The position numbers and the translations under genes are program-made. A DNA stretch of 21,341 nucleotides from Paludibacteraceae bacterium (GTDB lineage Bacteria > Bacteroidota > Bacteroidia > Bacteroidales > Paludibacteraceae). Below are positions 8,335 to 15,957 of the stretch, piece after piece. Location of the stretch: assembly GCA_016292775.1 (NCBI GenBank), contig JAEDFN010000032.1, positions 1 to 21,341 of the forward strand, read 5' to 3'. The notes beneath the pieces are model-generated. The model had not been told where the DNA came from. It made no database searches and saw nothing but the letters and a program-made list of their open reading frames with translations. The number at the start of each line of letters is the position of its first letter. Position 1 is the first letter of the stretch.

Positions 8335-8865
8335 ATGACTAAAAAGGAATTACGCATCGCAATAAGAACTAAAAAGAGGGAACTTGGTGCCGAAGAATTG
8401 AAAAGAATGTCTGCCAATGCAGCTGCCCTTATTGAGCAAGACAACGACTATATAAACTCAAAGATAATAATGGTTTACCACCCTTTGTGGGATGAAGTAG
8501 ACGTTACCGGTATTTACGAAAAGGCTTTTGCTGCCGGTAAAAGGGTAATACTGCCAACGGTAAAGGGTGATGATATTATACCCGTTGAAATTACTCCGAA
8601 CACGAAATGGGTAAAAGGAGATTTCGACATCATGGAGCCCGTAGCAGAGCCATATCAAGGCACTTTCGACACAATTATAGTTCCGGGCGTGGCTTTCGAC
8701 CGTGAAGGTAATAGATTGGGTCGCGGGAAAGGCTATTACGATAGATTTCTGCCTAATCATGAGCAGGCAATCCGAATAGGTATTTGCTTTGAATTCCAAT
8801 TGGTAGACAATATTCCTGCCGAACCTTTCGACTATAAAATGAACCACCTCATTGTAGTAAAATAG
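8335..8865 (+). CDS. 5-formyltetrahydrofolate cyclo-ligase
   Basis: This enzyme converts 5-formyltetrahydrofolate plus ATP to 5,10-methenyltetrahydrofolate in cytoplasmic one-carbon metabolism. From the chosen start it has 176 residues, close to the family norm of about 180-200. The N-terminal helix MTKKELRIAIRTKKREL carries the conserved KxxLR pattern. The C-terminal signature VPGVAFDREGNRLGRGKGYYDRF, the nucleotide and folate site of the family, is complete. The frame is open back to 8224, but a promoter at 8265-8295 rules out that start. An ATG at 8323, adding MQNN, is an equally possible start. The gene leads a unit with porQ, 13 nt downstream, and cmk; the link to secretion looks positional rather than functional. 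Confidence 0.93.
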   Translation: MTKKELRIAIRTKKRELGAEELKRMSANAAALIEQDNDYINSKIIMVYHPLWDEVDVTGIYEKAFAAGKRVILPTVKGDDIIPVEITPNTKWVKGDFDIMEPVAEPYQGTFDTIIVPGVAFDREGNRLGRGKGYYDRFLPNHEQAIRIGICFEFQLVDNIPAEPFDYKMNHLIVVK

Positions 8866-8878
8866 AGAAATAGTAATA

Positions 8879-9910
8879 ATGAAAATTAAACTGACCGCCA
8901 TATTATTGTCAATAACTGCCCTGCTGTATTCGCAAACAGGAAATAGCAGTTTCAATTTCTTGTCGCTTCCTACAGGGGCACGACAAGAGGCTTTTGGCGG
9001 GTCGAATATCTCTATTTACGATAATGACTTGAATTTTGCTTTTACAAATCCCGCTCTTTTATCTACCGAAACACATAATATCCTCGGAGTCAACTACACC
9101 AATCTCTTCAACGATGTAAACATAGCCTCAGCAATATATGGTCGTAATTTCGGAGAAAAGAATTTCACCGCCTACGGCTTTCATTATATAGATTACGGAT
9201 CTTTTACAGAGACCTCTATAACCAATGAAGTGTTGGGGAAATTCACTGCAAAAGATATGACGATAACCGCCATCTACGGCAGATGGTTATCGCCACGATG
9301 GAGTGCCGGAATTGCACTGAAAACCGTTTGTTCCGTTTACGAACAATACAGCAGTTGGGGTATGGCAGCGGATATCGGATTCTCGTATCACAACGAGAAA
9401 GCCCTCTTCTCGGCAGGATTAGTGCTTCGAAATGCCGGATTACAATTCAATAGTTACAGTCCTCTAAACGACAATAGCCGCCGTATGTTACCTATTGATT
9501 TACAGATAGGTATATCACAAAAATTACCAAAAGCCCCTATCCGTTTCTCTTTAACTCTACATAATTTACAAACCTGGGATTTAAGTGCGGCTGTAAGCGA
9601 TAATACCGAAGATAGAATGGCGGAAAAATCAAAGGCGCAACGTGGCGCGGATATGTTCTTCCGTCACACAATATGGAGTGTGGAGATATTACCAATGAAG
9701 AATTTTTATATAGTAGCATCATATAACCACCGACGCAGAATGGATATGTCGGTACAAAGCAAACGCTCGGTTGCCGGATTCAGTTTCGGTGCAGGTCTCA
9801 CCGTTAAGAATAAAATCAGCGTAGGATTCTCCGTTGTGCCTTATCAATCAGGTAGTTTAGGATATAATGTTACTATCAGTACAAACCTTAAAGCATTTGG
9901 TGTAAAATGA
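8879..9910 (+). CDS. porQ: Type IX secretion system protein PorQ
   Basis: This 343-residue beta-rich outer-membrane protein has a signal peptide (about 1-19, ending LLYSQ). The opening of the mature part, FNFLSLPTGARQEAFGG, then NPALL near residue 60, is characteristic of PorQ and the wider PorV/PorQ barrel group. PorQ works with PorU, PorV and PorZ at the cell surface in type IX secretion, where sorted cargo is released or attached to A-LPS. It overlaps the following cmk gene by 4 nt (ATGA), so the two are translationally coupled; the porQ-cmk order is, to my knowledge, conserved in Porphyromonas and relatives. Its presence implies that the organism has a type IX system, although no other component or C-terminal sorting domain is seen in the window. 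Confidence 0.88.
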   Translation: MKIKLTAILLSITALLYSQTGNSSFNFLSLPTGARQEAFGGSNISIYDNDLNFAFTNPALLSTETHNILGVNYTNLFNDVNIASAIYGRNFGEKNFTAYGFHYIDYGSFTETSITNEVLGKFTAKDMTITAIYGRWLSPRWSAGIALKTVCSVYEQYSSWGMAADIGFSYHNEKALFSAGLVLRNAGLQFNSYSPLNDNSRRMLPIDLQIGISQKLPKAPIRFSLTLHNLQTWDLSAAVSDNTEDRMAEKSKAQRGADMFFRHTIWSVEILPMKNFYIVASYNHRRRMDMSVQSKRSVAGFSFGAGLTVKNKISVGFSVVPYQSGSLGYNVTISTNLKAFGVK

Positions 9911-10590
9911 AAAAAATTATTGTGGCAATCGACGGCTACTCTTCTTGTGGCAAAAGTACTATGGCAAAAGCATTGGCAAAATATGCCGGCTATACTTATA
10001 TCGACACCGGAGCAATGTACCGTGCAGTAGCCCTTTATGGCATCTCTAAAAAAATTATCACAAAAGATAATATCGATGAAGTACGCCTGAGAACGGAATT
10101 AGATAACATACATATCGGATTTATAAAAAGCGGAGAACAACAACACACTACGTTGAACGGAGAAGATGTAGAAAGCAAAATCCGCACTATGGAGGTGGCT
10201 GACGGGGCAAGTAGAGTTTCTACAATAGGATTTGTAAGGAAACATTTAGTGGCTCTGCAGCAAAAAATGGGCGAGCAAAAAGGGATAGTAATGGATGGTA
10301 GAGACATCACTACAGTGGTATTCCCAAATGCCGAACTGAAAATTTTCGTCACCGCCGCACCGGAAACAAGAGCTCAACGCCGCTTTGACGAATTAAAAGA
10401 GAAGGGCGATAATGTTATTTACGAAGATATTTTAAAACAGGTGATAGAAAGAGATTACCGCGACTCACACCGAAGCGAATCACCGCTGACACAAACCGCC
10501 GACTCTATGCTGCTCGACAATACAAATCTAAATAAAGAAGAGCAATTCGAACTAATCAAAACGTGGTTTAACAACGCCGTAAAAGAATAA
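9907..10590 (+). CDS. cmk: Cytidylate kinase (CMP/dCMP kinase)
   Basis: This 227-residue cytoplasmic kinase phosphorylates CMP and dCMP to the diphosphates using ATP, and is needed for CTP and dCTP supply. The P-loop GYSSCGKST lies at residues 10-18, followed by the typical YIDTGAMYRAVALYG (about 31-45). MDGRDITTVVFPNAELKIF (about 138-156) is the conserved Cmk signature, and the Arg-rich lid region (RAQRRFDEL) and RDYRDSHRSESPL complete the active site. The length is normal. Its ATG overlaps the end of porQ by 4 nt. After it comes a 102-base gap holding a weak hairpin and the next promoter. Confidence 0.96.
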   Translation: MKKIIVAIDGYSSCGKSTMAKALAKYAGYTYIDTGAMYRAVALYGISKKIITKDNIDEVRLRTELDNIHIGFIKSGEQQHTTLNGEDVESKIRTMEVADGASRVSTIGFVRKHLVALQQKMGEQKGIVMDGRDITTVVFPNAELKIFVTAAPETRAQRRFDELKEKGDNVIYEDILKQVIERDYRDSHRSESPLTQTADSMLLDNTNLNKEEQFELIKTWFNNAVKE

Positions 10591-10608
10591 ATTTGTAATA
10601 AATAAGAA

Positions 10609-10640
10609 AACAGCTATAGTGCTGTTAAAAAATTGTTGAT
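10609..10640 (+). terminator. Weak hairpin after cmk, possible terminator
   Basis: AACAGC (10609-10614) pairs with GCTGTT (10621-10626) around a 6-nt loop and is followed by AAAAAATTGTTGATT. The 6-bp stem and the lack of a clean T-run make this a weak candidate. The new promoter at 10682 supports a transcript boundary here. Confidence 0.3.
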
Positions 10641-10681
10641 TATTTAGCAAAAAAAGCGTGGAACATTCAAGAAAAATATTC

Positions 10682-10689
10682 TACCTTTG
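10682..10689 (+). promoter_or_regulatory. -7 promoter element abutting the GT9 start codon
   Basis: TACCTTTG (10682-10689) is an exact TAnnTTTG element, followed by CA as at the tRNA and cyclo-ligase promoters here. No good -33 TTTG is present at the expected distance (10659-10662 reads TGGA). The start codon ATG is at 10693, only 3 bases after the element. A start of transcription 5-7 bases after the element would fall on or inside that ATG, giving a leaderless or nearly leaderless mRNA. Confidence 0.55.
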
Positions 10690-10692
10690 CAC

Positions 10693-11766
10693 ATGGGAAA
10701 TGAGATAAATACAATAAAACCAAGAAAAATTGCAATCGTTTGTTTCTCAGCTATCAGCAACGTGGCAGCCATTGTTCCACAGCTTTATAGCCTTACAAAA
10801 CGATACCCTGACAACGAATATATAGTTATCAGTCGCAGTTTTTTAAAGCCACTTTTCTCCTCGTTGAGCAACACCACATTCATCGGGGCAGACATCCGTG
10901 GGGTTCATTCTACGGCAAAAGGTATATTTTTATTGTTTAAAGAGCTGCAAAAGCACAACCCTGACGTATTGTTAGACATGCAGTTATCTTGGCGCACAAA
11001 GCTTTTGTCTCTTTTTTGCTCAATAAATAAGATAAAATCATACTCGATAAATATCGATAAAAAAGATCAACATCGATTGACATCAAAAGGTGCCGATAAA
11101 TATCACCCTATAAGAACAATTTTTCAGCGTCAAGAGGAGTTATATAAGCGTATAGGGTTGCTTTGTGACAGCACTTTCACCTCACTACCGGAGCCGACAC
11201 CGATACAAAAACAAAAAATAACAGATACTTACGGCGAAAAAGGCAATGCTTTTTGGGTGGGTATAGCCCCTTTCTCTATGGCAAAAGGGAAAACTTTACC
11301 CCTCAAAAAAATGAAAAACGTACTCTCCGCTCTCGATAAAGAGCCGAATACAAAGATTTTCCTTTTCGGTGCCGGCGAGATGGAGAACGAAATGCTAAAC
11401 GATTGGCAATCAATATACCACAATGTTTACGCAGTACATACCAAGCTGCAATTAGATGAAGAGCTCGCCTTGATGTATCACTTGGATATTATGCTTACTA
11501 TGGACTCGGCAAATATGCACCTCGCCTCACTAATGGCAGTGCCCGTAATAAGCATCTGGGGCGCAACTCATCCTTATGCCGGCTTTGTCGGTTGGAAACA
11601 AGATATAAACAACTGCATTGGTGTAGACTTCTCTTGTCGTCCTTGCACTATCCACAAGGATACTCCATGTAAATATGGTGACTATCGATGCTTGGAAAGT
11701 ATACACTCTACTAAAATAATAGATACAATTTTAAAATTCAAACCAAAAGAAAAAGAAAATGGGTAA
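10693..11766 (+). CDS. Glycosyltransferase family 9 (heptosyltransferase-like)
   Basis: This 357-residue GT-B fold enzyme of the ADP-heptose:LPS heptosyltransferase family (GT9) is likely to act in the cytoplasm on lipopolysaccharide core synthesis. The N-terminal strand KIAIVCFSAISNVAAIVPQL (about 13-32) corresponds to the FSAIGD motif of the family, with Ser-Asn in place of Gly-Asp. The C-terminal nucleotide-sugar domain shows GIAPFSMAKGKTLPL, then TMDSANMHLASLMAVPVISIWGATHP, the GT9 hallmark, followed by a Cys-rich tail (CRPCTIHKDTPCKYGDYRCL). The sugar donor cannot be told. The open frame extends to a TTG at 10687 inside the promoter element, so ATG 10693 is chosen. It overlaps parA by 8 nt. 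Confidence 0.9.
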   Translation: MGNEINTIKPRKIAIVCFSAISNVAAIVPQLYSLTKRYPDNEYIVISRSFLKPLFSSLSNTTFIGADIRGVHSTAKGIFLLFKELQKHNPDVLLDMQLSWRTKLLSLFCSINKIKSYSINIDKKDQHRLTSKGADKYHPIRTIFQRQEELYKRIGLLCDSTFTSLPEPTPIQKQKITDTYGEKGNAFWVGIAPFSMAKGKTLPLKKMKNVLSALDKEPNTKIFLFGAGEMENEMLNDWQSIYHNVYAVHTKLQLDEELALMYHLDIMLTMDSANMHLASLMAVPVISIWGATHPYAGFVGWKQDINNCIGVDFSCRPCTIHKDTPCKYGDYRCLESIHSTKIIDTILKFKPKEKENG

Positions 11767-12544
11767 AATTATAGCAATAGCGAACCAAAAAGGTGGAGTT
11801 GGAAAAACCACAACAAGTATAAACTTATCAGCTTCACTTGCAAAATTAGGTAAAAAAGTACTTCTTGTAGATGCCGACCCTCAAGCAAATGCATCCTCAG
11901 GATTAGGAATAGACATAAAAGATTTAAGCACAACAATATACGAATGTATGATAGGCGAATCTACTTGCGCCGAATCTACTTTCGATACCGAAATAGAAAA
12001 CCTTAAGATTATCCCTTCTCATATCGACCTCGTTGGTGCGGAAATAGAGATGTTGGAACTGTCGGAACGCGACAAAAGAATGCGTAATATGCTCATCCCG
12101 GAAAAAGGTAAATACGACTATATCATCATCGACTGCTCTCCATCGTTAGGGTTGATAACCGTCAATGCTCTCACCGCTGCCGATTCCGTTATCATCCCGG
12201 TACAATGCGAATTCTTTGCCCTTGAAGGAATAGGTAAACTACTGAATACCATTAAGATTATTAAAAACGGACTGAACCCCGCACTCACTATAGAAGGATT
12301 CTTACTCACTATGTTCGATGGAAGACTTAAATATGCAAACCAAGTGGCAGAGGAGGTGAAAGCCCATTTCGGTGACTTGGTTTTCAACACCCTTATTCAA
12401 CGAAATGTAAAACTCTCGGAGGCATCATCTTTCGGCCAACCCGCCCTCGTCTATGAGCCCGCTTCTATCGGTGCAAAAAACCACATGGACCTTGCTAAAG
12501 AACTGATAGAAAAAACCGAAACTGCGGAAAATAATAAACAATAA
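11759..12544 (+). CDS. parA: Chromosome-partitioning ATPase ParA (Soj)
   Basis: This 261-residue deviant Walker A ATPase has KGGVGKTTT at residues 11-19, with the signature first lysine. Walker A' LLVDADPQANASSGLG lies at about 35-50, Walker B IIIDCSPSLG at 122-131, and VIIPVQCEFFALEGI follows at about 145-160. It binds DNA nonspecifically as an ATP dimer and, with ParB on parS, moves chromosome origins apart. There is no N-terminal DNA-binding extension, so it is the chromosomal (type Ib-like) form rather than a P1-type plasmid ParA. The ATG lies within the last codons of the GT9 gene (ATGGGTAA shared), implying translational coupling. parB begins 24 nt after the stop. Confidence 0.96.
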   Translation: MGKIIAIANQKGGVGKTTTSINLSASLAKLGKKVLLVDADPQANASSGLGIDIKDLSTTIYECMIGESTCAESTFDTEIENLKIIPSHIDLVGAEIEMLELSERDKRMRNMLIPEKGKYDYIIIDCSPSLGLITVNALTAADSVIIPVQCEFFALEGIGKLLNTIKIIKNGLNPALTIEGFLLTMFDGRLKYANQVAEEVKAHFGDLVFNTLIQRNVKLSEASSFGQPALVYEPASIGAKNHMDLAKELIEKTETAENNKQ

Positions 12545-12568
12545 CACAGAAAAAAGAGAATACTATAT

Positions 12569-13432
12569 ATGGAAAAAAAACCAAGATTAGGAAGAGGTTT
12601 AGGTGCATTGATATCCACAGAAGAACCTACAGCTGCGGTAGGCTCTACAATTTTCAACGAAGTACCTATCAGTCAGATAAAACCGAATCCGAACCAACCG
12701 CGAAAAGACTTTGACGAAGAGTCGCTTCAAGAGTTGGCTATATCCATCAAAAACAACGGCATCATAAGCCCTATTACCTTAAGAAAAATTTCTGACAACG
12801 AATACCAAATAGTAGCCGGTGAGCGACGCTATAGAGCCTCTATCATTGCCGGCCTCGAGAAAATTCCTGCTTATATCCGCGATGCAAGCGAAGAACAGGT
12901 TATGGAGATGGCTTTGATAGAAAATATTCAGCGTGAGGACCTCAATGCCATAGAGATAGCTTTGAGCTATAACAGTCTGTGCGCCACATTAAACCTCACT
13001 CAAGAGGCTCTGGCTGAAAGAATCGGCAAAAAAAGAGCTACAATAACAAACTATCTGCGTCTGCTACGATTACCTGCCGAAATCCAAATCGGAATAAAAA
13101 ATAAGGTAATAGAGATGGGGCATGCCCGCGCTATTGCCGGCATTAGCGACGCTCAATTGCAACTCAAAATATACAACGAAGTTGTTAAAAAACAGGCTTC
13201 CGTTCGACAAACCGAAGAGATGGTGCGCAAAGCTTTAAACCCGAATGAAAACCAGAATACACCATCTTTCAACTCCGAAGAGTATACTAAACTACAAAAT
13301 AGCTTGAGTACGCTTTTCAACTCAAAAATTAAACTTAAATACAACGAGAACGGTAAAGGTTCCATTTCAATACCTTTTAAAAACGACGAAGACTTGAGCA
13401 GAATAATGTCGCTACTCGACAAGATAAAATAA
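12569..13432 (+). CDS. parB: Chromosome-partitioning protein ParB (Spo0J), CTPase
   Basis: This 287-residue ParB starts with the ParA-stimulating tail MEKKPRLGRGLGALI (1-15). The ParB/Srx CTP-binding domain has NPNQPRKDF (40-48), GERRYR (84-89) and ENIQRE (118-123). The helix-turn-helix that reads parS lies near 143-165 (LTQEALAERIGKKRATITNYLRLL), and a C-terminal dimerisation domain ends the protein. It would load at parS, close on CTP, spread along DNA and work with ParA. No full parS palindrome was found in the window. The stop codon shares its last base with the ATG of the DUF5683 gene (TAATG). Confidence 0.96.
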   Translation: MEKKPRLGRGLGALISTEEPTAAVGSTIFNEVPISQIKPNPNQPRKDFDEESLQELAISIKNNGIISPITLRKISDNEYQIVAGERRYRASIIAGLEKIPAYIRDASEEQVMEMALIENIQREDLNAIEIALSYNSLCATLNLTQEALAERIGKKRATITNYLRLLRLPAEIQIGIKNKVIEMGHARAIAGISDAQLQLKIYNEVVKKQASVRQTEEMVRKALNPNENQNTPSFNSEEYTKLQNSLSTLFNSKIKLKYNENGKGSISIPFKNDEDLSRIMSLLDKIK

Positions 13433-14256
13433 TGATTCGGGAACTAATAAAATACAAAACAATCATAGTTGCAATAGTGCTATTGCAACTATGCTGTTTA
13501 TGCCATAGTCAAACCGAAACAGCTCTCGATTCCACACTTTTTTCTTCTCCCGTCGACTCCTTAATTCTACAAACTACCATAGACAATAAATCGGCACGCA
13601 AGCAAAAAAAAGAGGCCACTACCGACTCGCTACATATTAAGTCAAAGCCTTACGAATCAATGCCCGACAGTATTTACGACAAACTATACGGCGTTGCTCC
13701 CGACTATCTTTCCGGCGACTCTCTTAAAGAATTCAAACGCCACCAACGTGCATTACGACGCTTTTATTTAAAAGAAAACTTCCTGCCGGACCCTAACAAA
13801 AGTCTTTGGTATTCACTAACTTTCCCTGGATTAGGTCAAATATATAACAGAAAATATTGGAAATTACCTATCGTTTACGGATGTTTTGTGGGGGTTACCT
13901 ACGCAATAGTATGGACTTCAAATCAATACAGCGATTATATGCGAGGCTACAAAGAGGCATGCGACGTAGACCCGAATACCAATTATCACCTACAACTCTT
14001 GCCGGCAGGATACCCCGCAAACCAAGCAGAGCAATATATGCTTACGCAATTAAATTCCTTCCGCAGATATAGAGACCTATGTATTGTGGCAGGTGTGGCG
14101 GTATTCGCTCTCTCGGTTATTGACGCTTATGTCGACGCCCAATTGGCTAATTTCGACGTCTCTCCGGATTTGTCAATGAAGATTCGTCCTAAATTCGACA
14201 CCGTTTACAACACCGGTAAAACCGCCGTCGGATGCCAAATTCAATTTAATTTTTAG
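13432..14256 (+). CDS. DUF5683 domain membrane protein
   Basis: This 274-residue protein has an N-terminal signal or anchor segment (about 11-27, ending CHSQ) and a Ser/Asp-rich linker. The DUF5683 core starts near residue 120 with LWYSLTFPGLGQIYNRKYWKLPIVYG. Two hydrophobic segments (about 140-160 and 213-235, VAGVAVFALSVIDAYVDAQL) make it an envelope protein. DUF5683 is a Bacteroidota family without known function and usually stands between parB and a lytic transglycosylase, as it does here. The start overlaps the parB stop by one base, so translation is probably coupled. An odd feature is a near-perfect 30-nt palindrome inside the signal-peptide codons (13464-13493). Confidence 0.9.
   Translation: MIRELIKYKTIIVAIVLLQLCCLCHSQTETALDSTLFSSPVDSLILQTTIDNKSARKQKKEATTDSLHIKSKPYESMPDSIYDKLYGVAPDYLSGDSLKEFKRHQRALRRFYLKENFLPDPNKSLWYSLTFPGLGQIYNRKYWKLPIVYGCFVGVTYAIVWTSNQYSDYMRGYKEACDVDPNTNYHLQLLPAGYPANQAEQYMLTQLNSFRRYRDLCIVAGVAVFALSVIDAYVDAQLANFDVSPDLSMKIRPKFDTVYNTGKTAVGCQIQFNF
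13464..13493. repeat. 30-nt palindrome inside the DUF5683 coding start
   Basis: CATAGTTGCAATA (13464-13476) and TATTGCAACTATG (13481-13493) are exact reverse complements around GTGC; only the central TG breaks full symmetry. It begins 32 nt after the start codon. In RNA it would make a 13-14 bp stem over codons for the hydrophobic signal segment. There is no T-run after it, so it is not a classical terminator. Confidence 0.9.
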
Positions 14257-14270
14257 AAATTTTCACCACT

Positions 14271-15530
14271 ATGAAGAAATATCTTATCATTCTAATACTG
14301 CTGATACCGTCAGTAATAAAAGCACAAATCACCGATAACTCATACGCCTTAGGCAATGATAGTATCTCTGTAACTCAATCTGTTACTCTCGACTCAATCT
14401 CGGAAATAAACGCTACTTTAGACTCTCTCATTCACGACTACTATATCTCAAAAGCTTTCATGCCCGATTGCGACAGCTCTGCTTTTGAACCTATATTCTT
14501 TAGCGACTCGGTATATATCAATCGTTTACAAAAGTTGCCCTACGCAATACAGATGCCTTACAATCAGATAGTTAAGCAATTCATAGAGATGTATGCCAAA
14601 CGCCATAGCCAAGTAAGCTATATGCTCGCTATCGGACATTCTTATTACTTCAGCATGTTTGAACAGGCACTATCAAAATACAACGTGCCGTTGGAATTAT
14701 GTTATCTACCGATAATAGAGAGTGCCCTCAACGCCAGAGCCGTATCACATGCAGGAGCGGCAGGGCTATGGCAGTTTATGATAAAAACCGGCAGAGCCTA
14801 CGGCCTCGAAGTAAACAGCCTTGTCGATGAACGTTGCGACCCCGTTAAATCTACCGATGCCGCTGCACGTTACCTCGCTGACCTTTACAAAATTTACGGC
14901 GACTGGCTTATGGTTATCGCTGCATATAATTGCGGCCCCGGCAATGTTGCAAAAGCTATTCGCTATTCTAACAACGCCAATGATTATTGGACTATATACC
15001 CTTACCTACCTCGCGAAACTCGTAGCTATGTGCCTATTTTTATTGCCGCTAATTATATCATGAACTATTTCGAAGAACATAATATTTGCCCCGCTCTGCC
15101 TCTTATCAAATACTCCACCGACACTATCATGATCAGCGACCGAGTTCACCTTCAACAAATTGCCGACGTTCTGCAAATACCGATAGAAGAACTCCGATTC
15201 CTTAACCCTCAATACCGCAGAGATATTATCCCCGGAAATATCAAACCTTACCCTCTGATGCTCCCTTTAGACAAACTAAATGCTTACCAAGCTAACCACG
15301 ACACAATATTAAATTACAAAAACGACTTGATAGCTCGACAGTTAGAAGCAACACCAAAAAACTACACTTCTACACCTAACGTCTCCGGAGGAAAATATTA
15401 TAGAGTTAAAAAAGGCGACACCCTCGGAGGCATTGCAAAACGACATGGAATTACCGTTTCTCAACTGAAAAAATGGAACGGTCTACGATCAAATATTATC
15501 CAAATTAACCAGAAACTAAGAGTTAGATAA
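14271..15530 (+). CDS. mltD: Lytic transglycosylase with SLT and LysM domains (MltD-like)
   Basis: This 419-residue exported enzyme cleaves peptidoglycan glycan strands to give 1,6-anhydromuramoyl ends. The signal peptide (about 1-19) ends VIKAQ, without a lipobox. The SLT domain (about 135-260) carries the catalytic Glu150 in PIIESALN, then SHAGAAGLWQFM (159-170) and AAYNCGPGNV (217-226). A LysM domain that binds glycan (YRVKKGDTLGGIAKRHGI..., about 375-419) closes the protein. The intervening stretch (about 280-340, with LQIPIEELRFLNPQYRRDIIP) looks like a second, more divergent LysM-like unit. It lies 14 nt after DUF5683 in the par transcript, which fits a role in growth and division of the wall. 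Confidence 0.93.
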   Translation: MKKYLIILILLIPSVIKAQITDNSYALGNDSISVTQSVTLDSISEINATLDSLIHDYYISKAFMPDCDSSAFEPIFFSDSVYINRLQKLPYAIQMPYNQIVKQFIEMYAKRHSQVSYMLAIGHSYYFSMFEQALSKYNVPLELCYLPIIESALNARAVSHAGAAGLWQFMIKTGRAYGLEVNSLVDERCDPVKSTDAAARYLADLYKIYGDWLMVIAAYNCGPGNVAKAIRYSNNANDYWTIYPYLPRETRSYVPIFIAANYIMNYFEEHNICPALPLIKYSTDTIMISDRVHLQQIADVLQIPIEELRFLNPQYRRDIIPGNIKPYPLMLPLDKLNAYQANHDTILNYKNDLIARQLEATPKNYTSTPNVSGGKYYRVKKGDTLGGIAKRHGITVSQLKKWNGLRSNIIQINQKLRVR

Positions 15531-15543
15531 TTTTTTGATAACT

Positions 15544-15918
15544 ATGGATTCAAAACAATATTACTCTATCTCCGAAGTAGAAAAAATAGTTAATATTCCA
15601 CAAAGCAAACTCCGTTTCTGGGAAAAAAATATCGATAAACTTTCTCCAAAACGAAGCAAAGGAAGCACTCGTAAATATTCTGCCGAAGATATAGATATCA
15701 TCAAACAAATAATGCACCTTATAAACGACTGCCACTTATCTCTCGAAGGGGTTAATCAACAGCTGAATAATAACTCCGATGAGGTGTCGGGCACGACCAA
15801 AACTATTAATCGATTAAAAAAAATAAGGAACACATTAAACGATATTTTATTCGAACTAAAAGATAAAGAGACGTTTACAAAAGAGTTTACTATTCCGGAA
15901 TCGGAAGACAATATATAA
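15544..15918 (+). CDS. MerR-like transcriptional regulator
   Basis: This 124-residue protein has an N-terminal winged helix-turn-helix of the MerR group: YYSISEVEKIVNIPQSKLRFWEKNI (about 6-30), then RKYSAEDIDIIKQIMHLI (about 43-60). A short coiled region follows (about 70-105). It lacks the long effector-binding domain of classical MerR proteins, like the short regulators found in many Bacteroidota genomes. The frame is open back to a TTG at 15535, but ATG 15544 gives the normal N-terminus. It begins 13 nt after the transglycosylase and ends 39 nt before the phosphatase gene, so it could be the last gene of the par unit or be linked to the phosphatase. Its target is unknown. Confidence 0.85.
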   Translation: MDSKQYYSISEVEKIVNIPQSKLRFWEKNIDKLSPKRSKGSTRKYSAEDIDIIKQIMHLINDCHLSLEGVNQQLNNNSDEVSGTTKTINRLKKIRNTLNDILFELKDKETFTKEFTIPESEDNI

Positions 15919-15957
15919 AAAACAAACCTTTTAATACATCACTAAAAAAATAAAAAT

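Noticed and set aside
8458..8955. 165-codon minus-strand open frame antisense to the cyclo-ligase and porQ
   Set aside because: It crosses two well-supported genes on the other strand; its composition reflects the reverse complement of conserved motifs.
10656..10665. CGTGGAACA as a possible parS site near the par genes
   Set aside because: It matches only one half of the bacterial parS palindrome; the other half reads AAAAAAG, so it is not a site on this evidence.
13464..13493. The DUF5683 palindrome as a transcription terminator
   Set aside because: No T-run follows on either strand, and the downstream genes continue in tight order.
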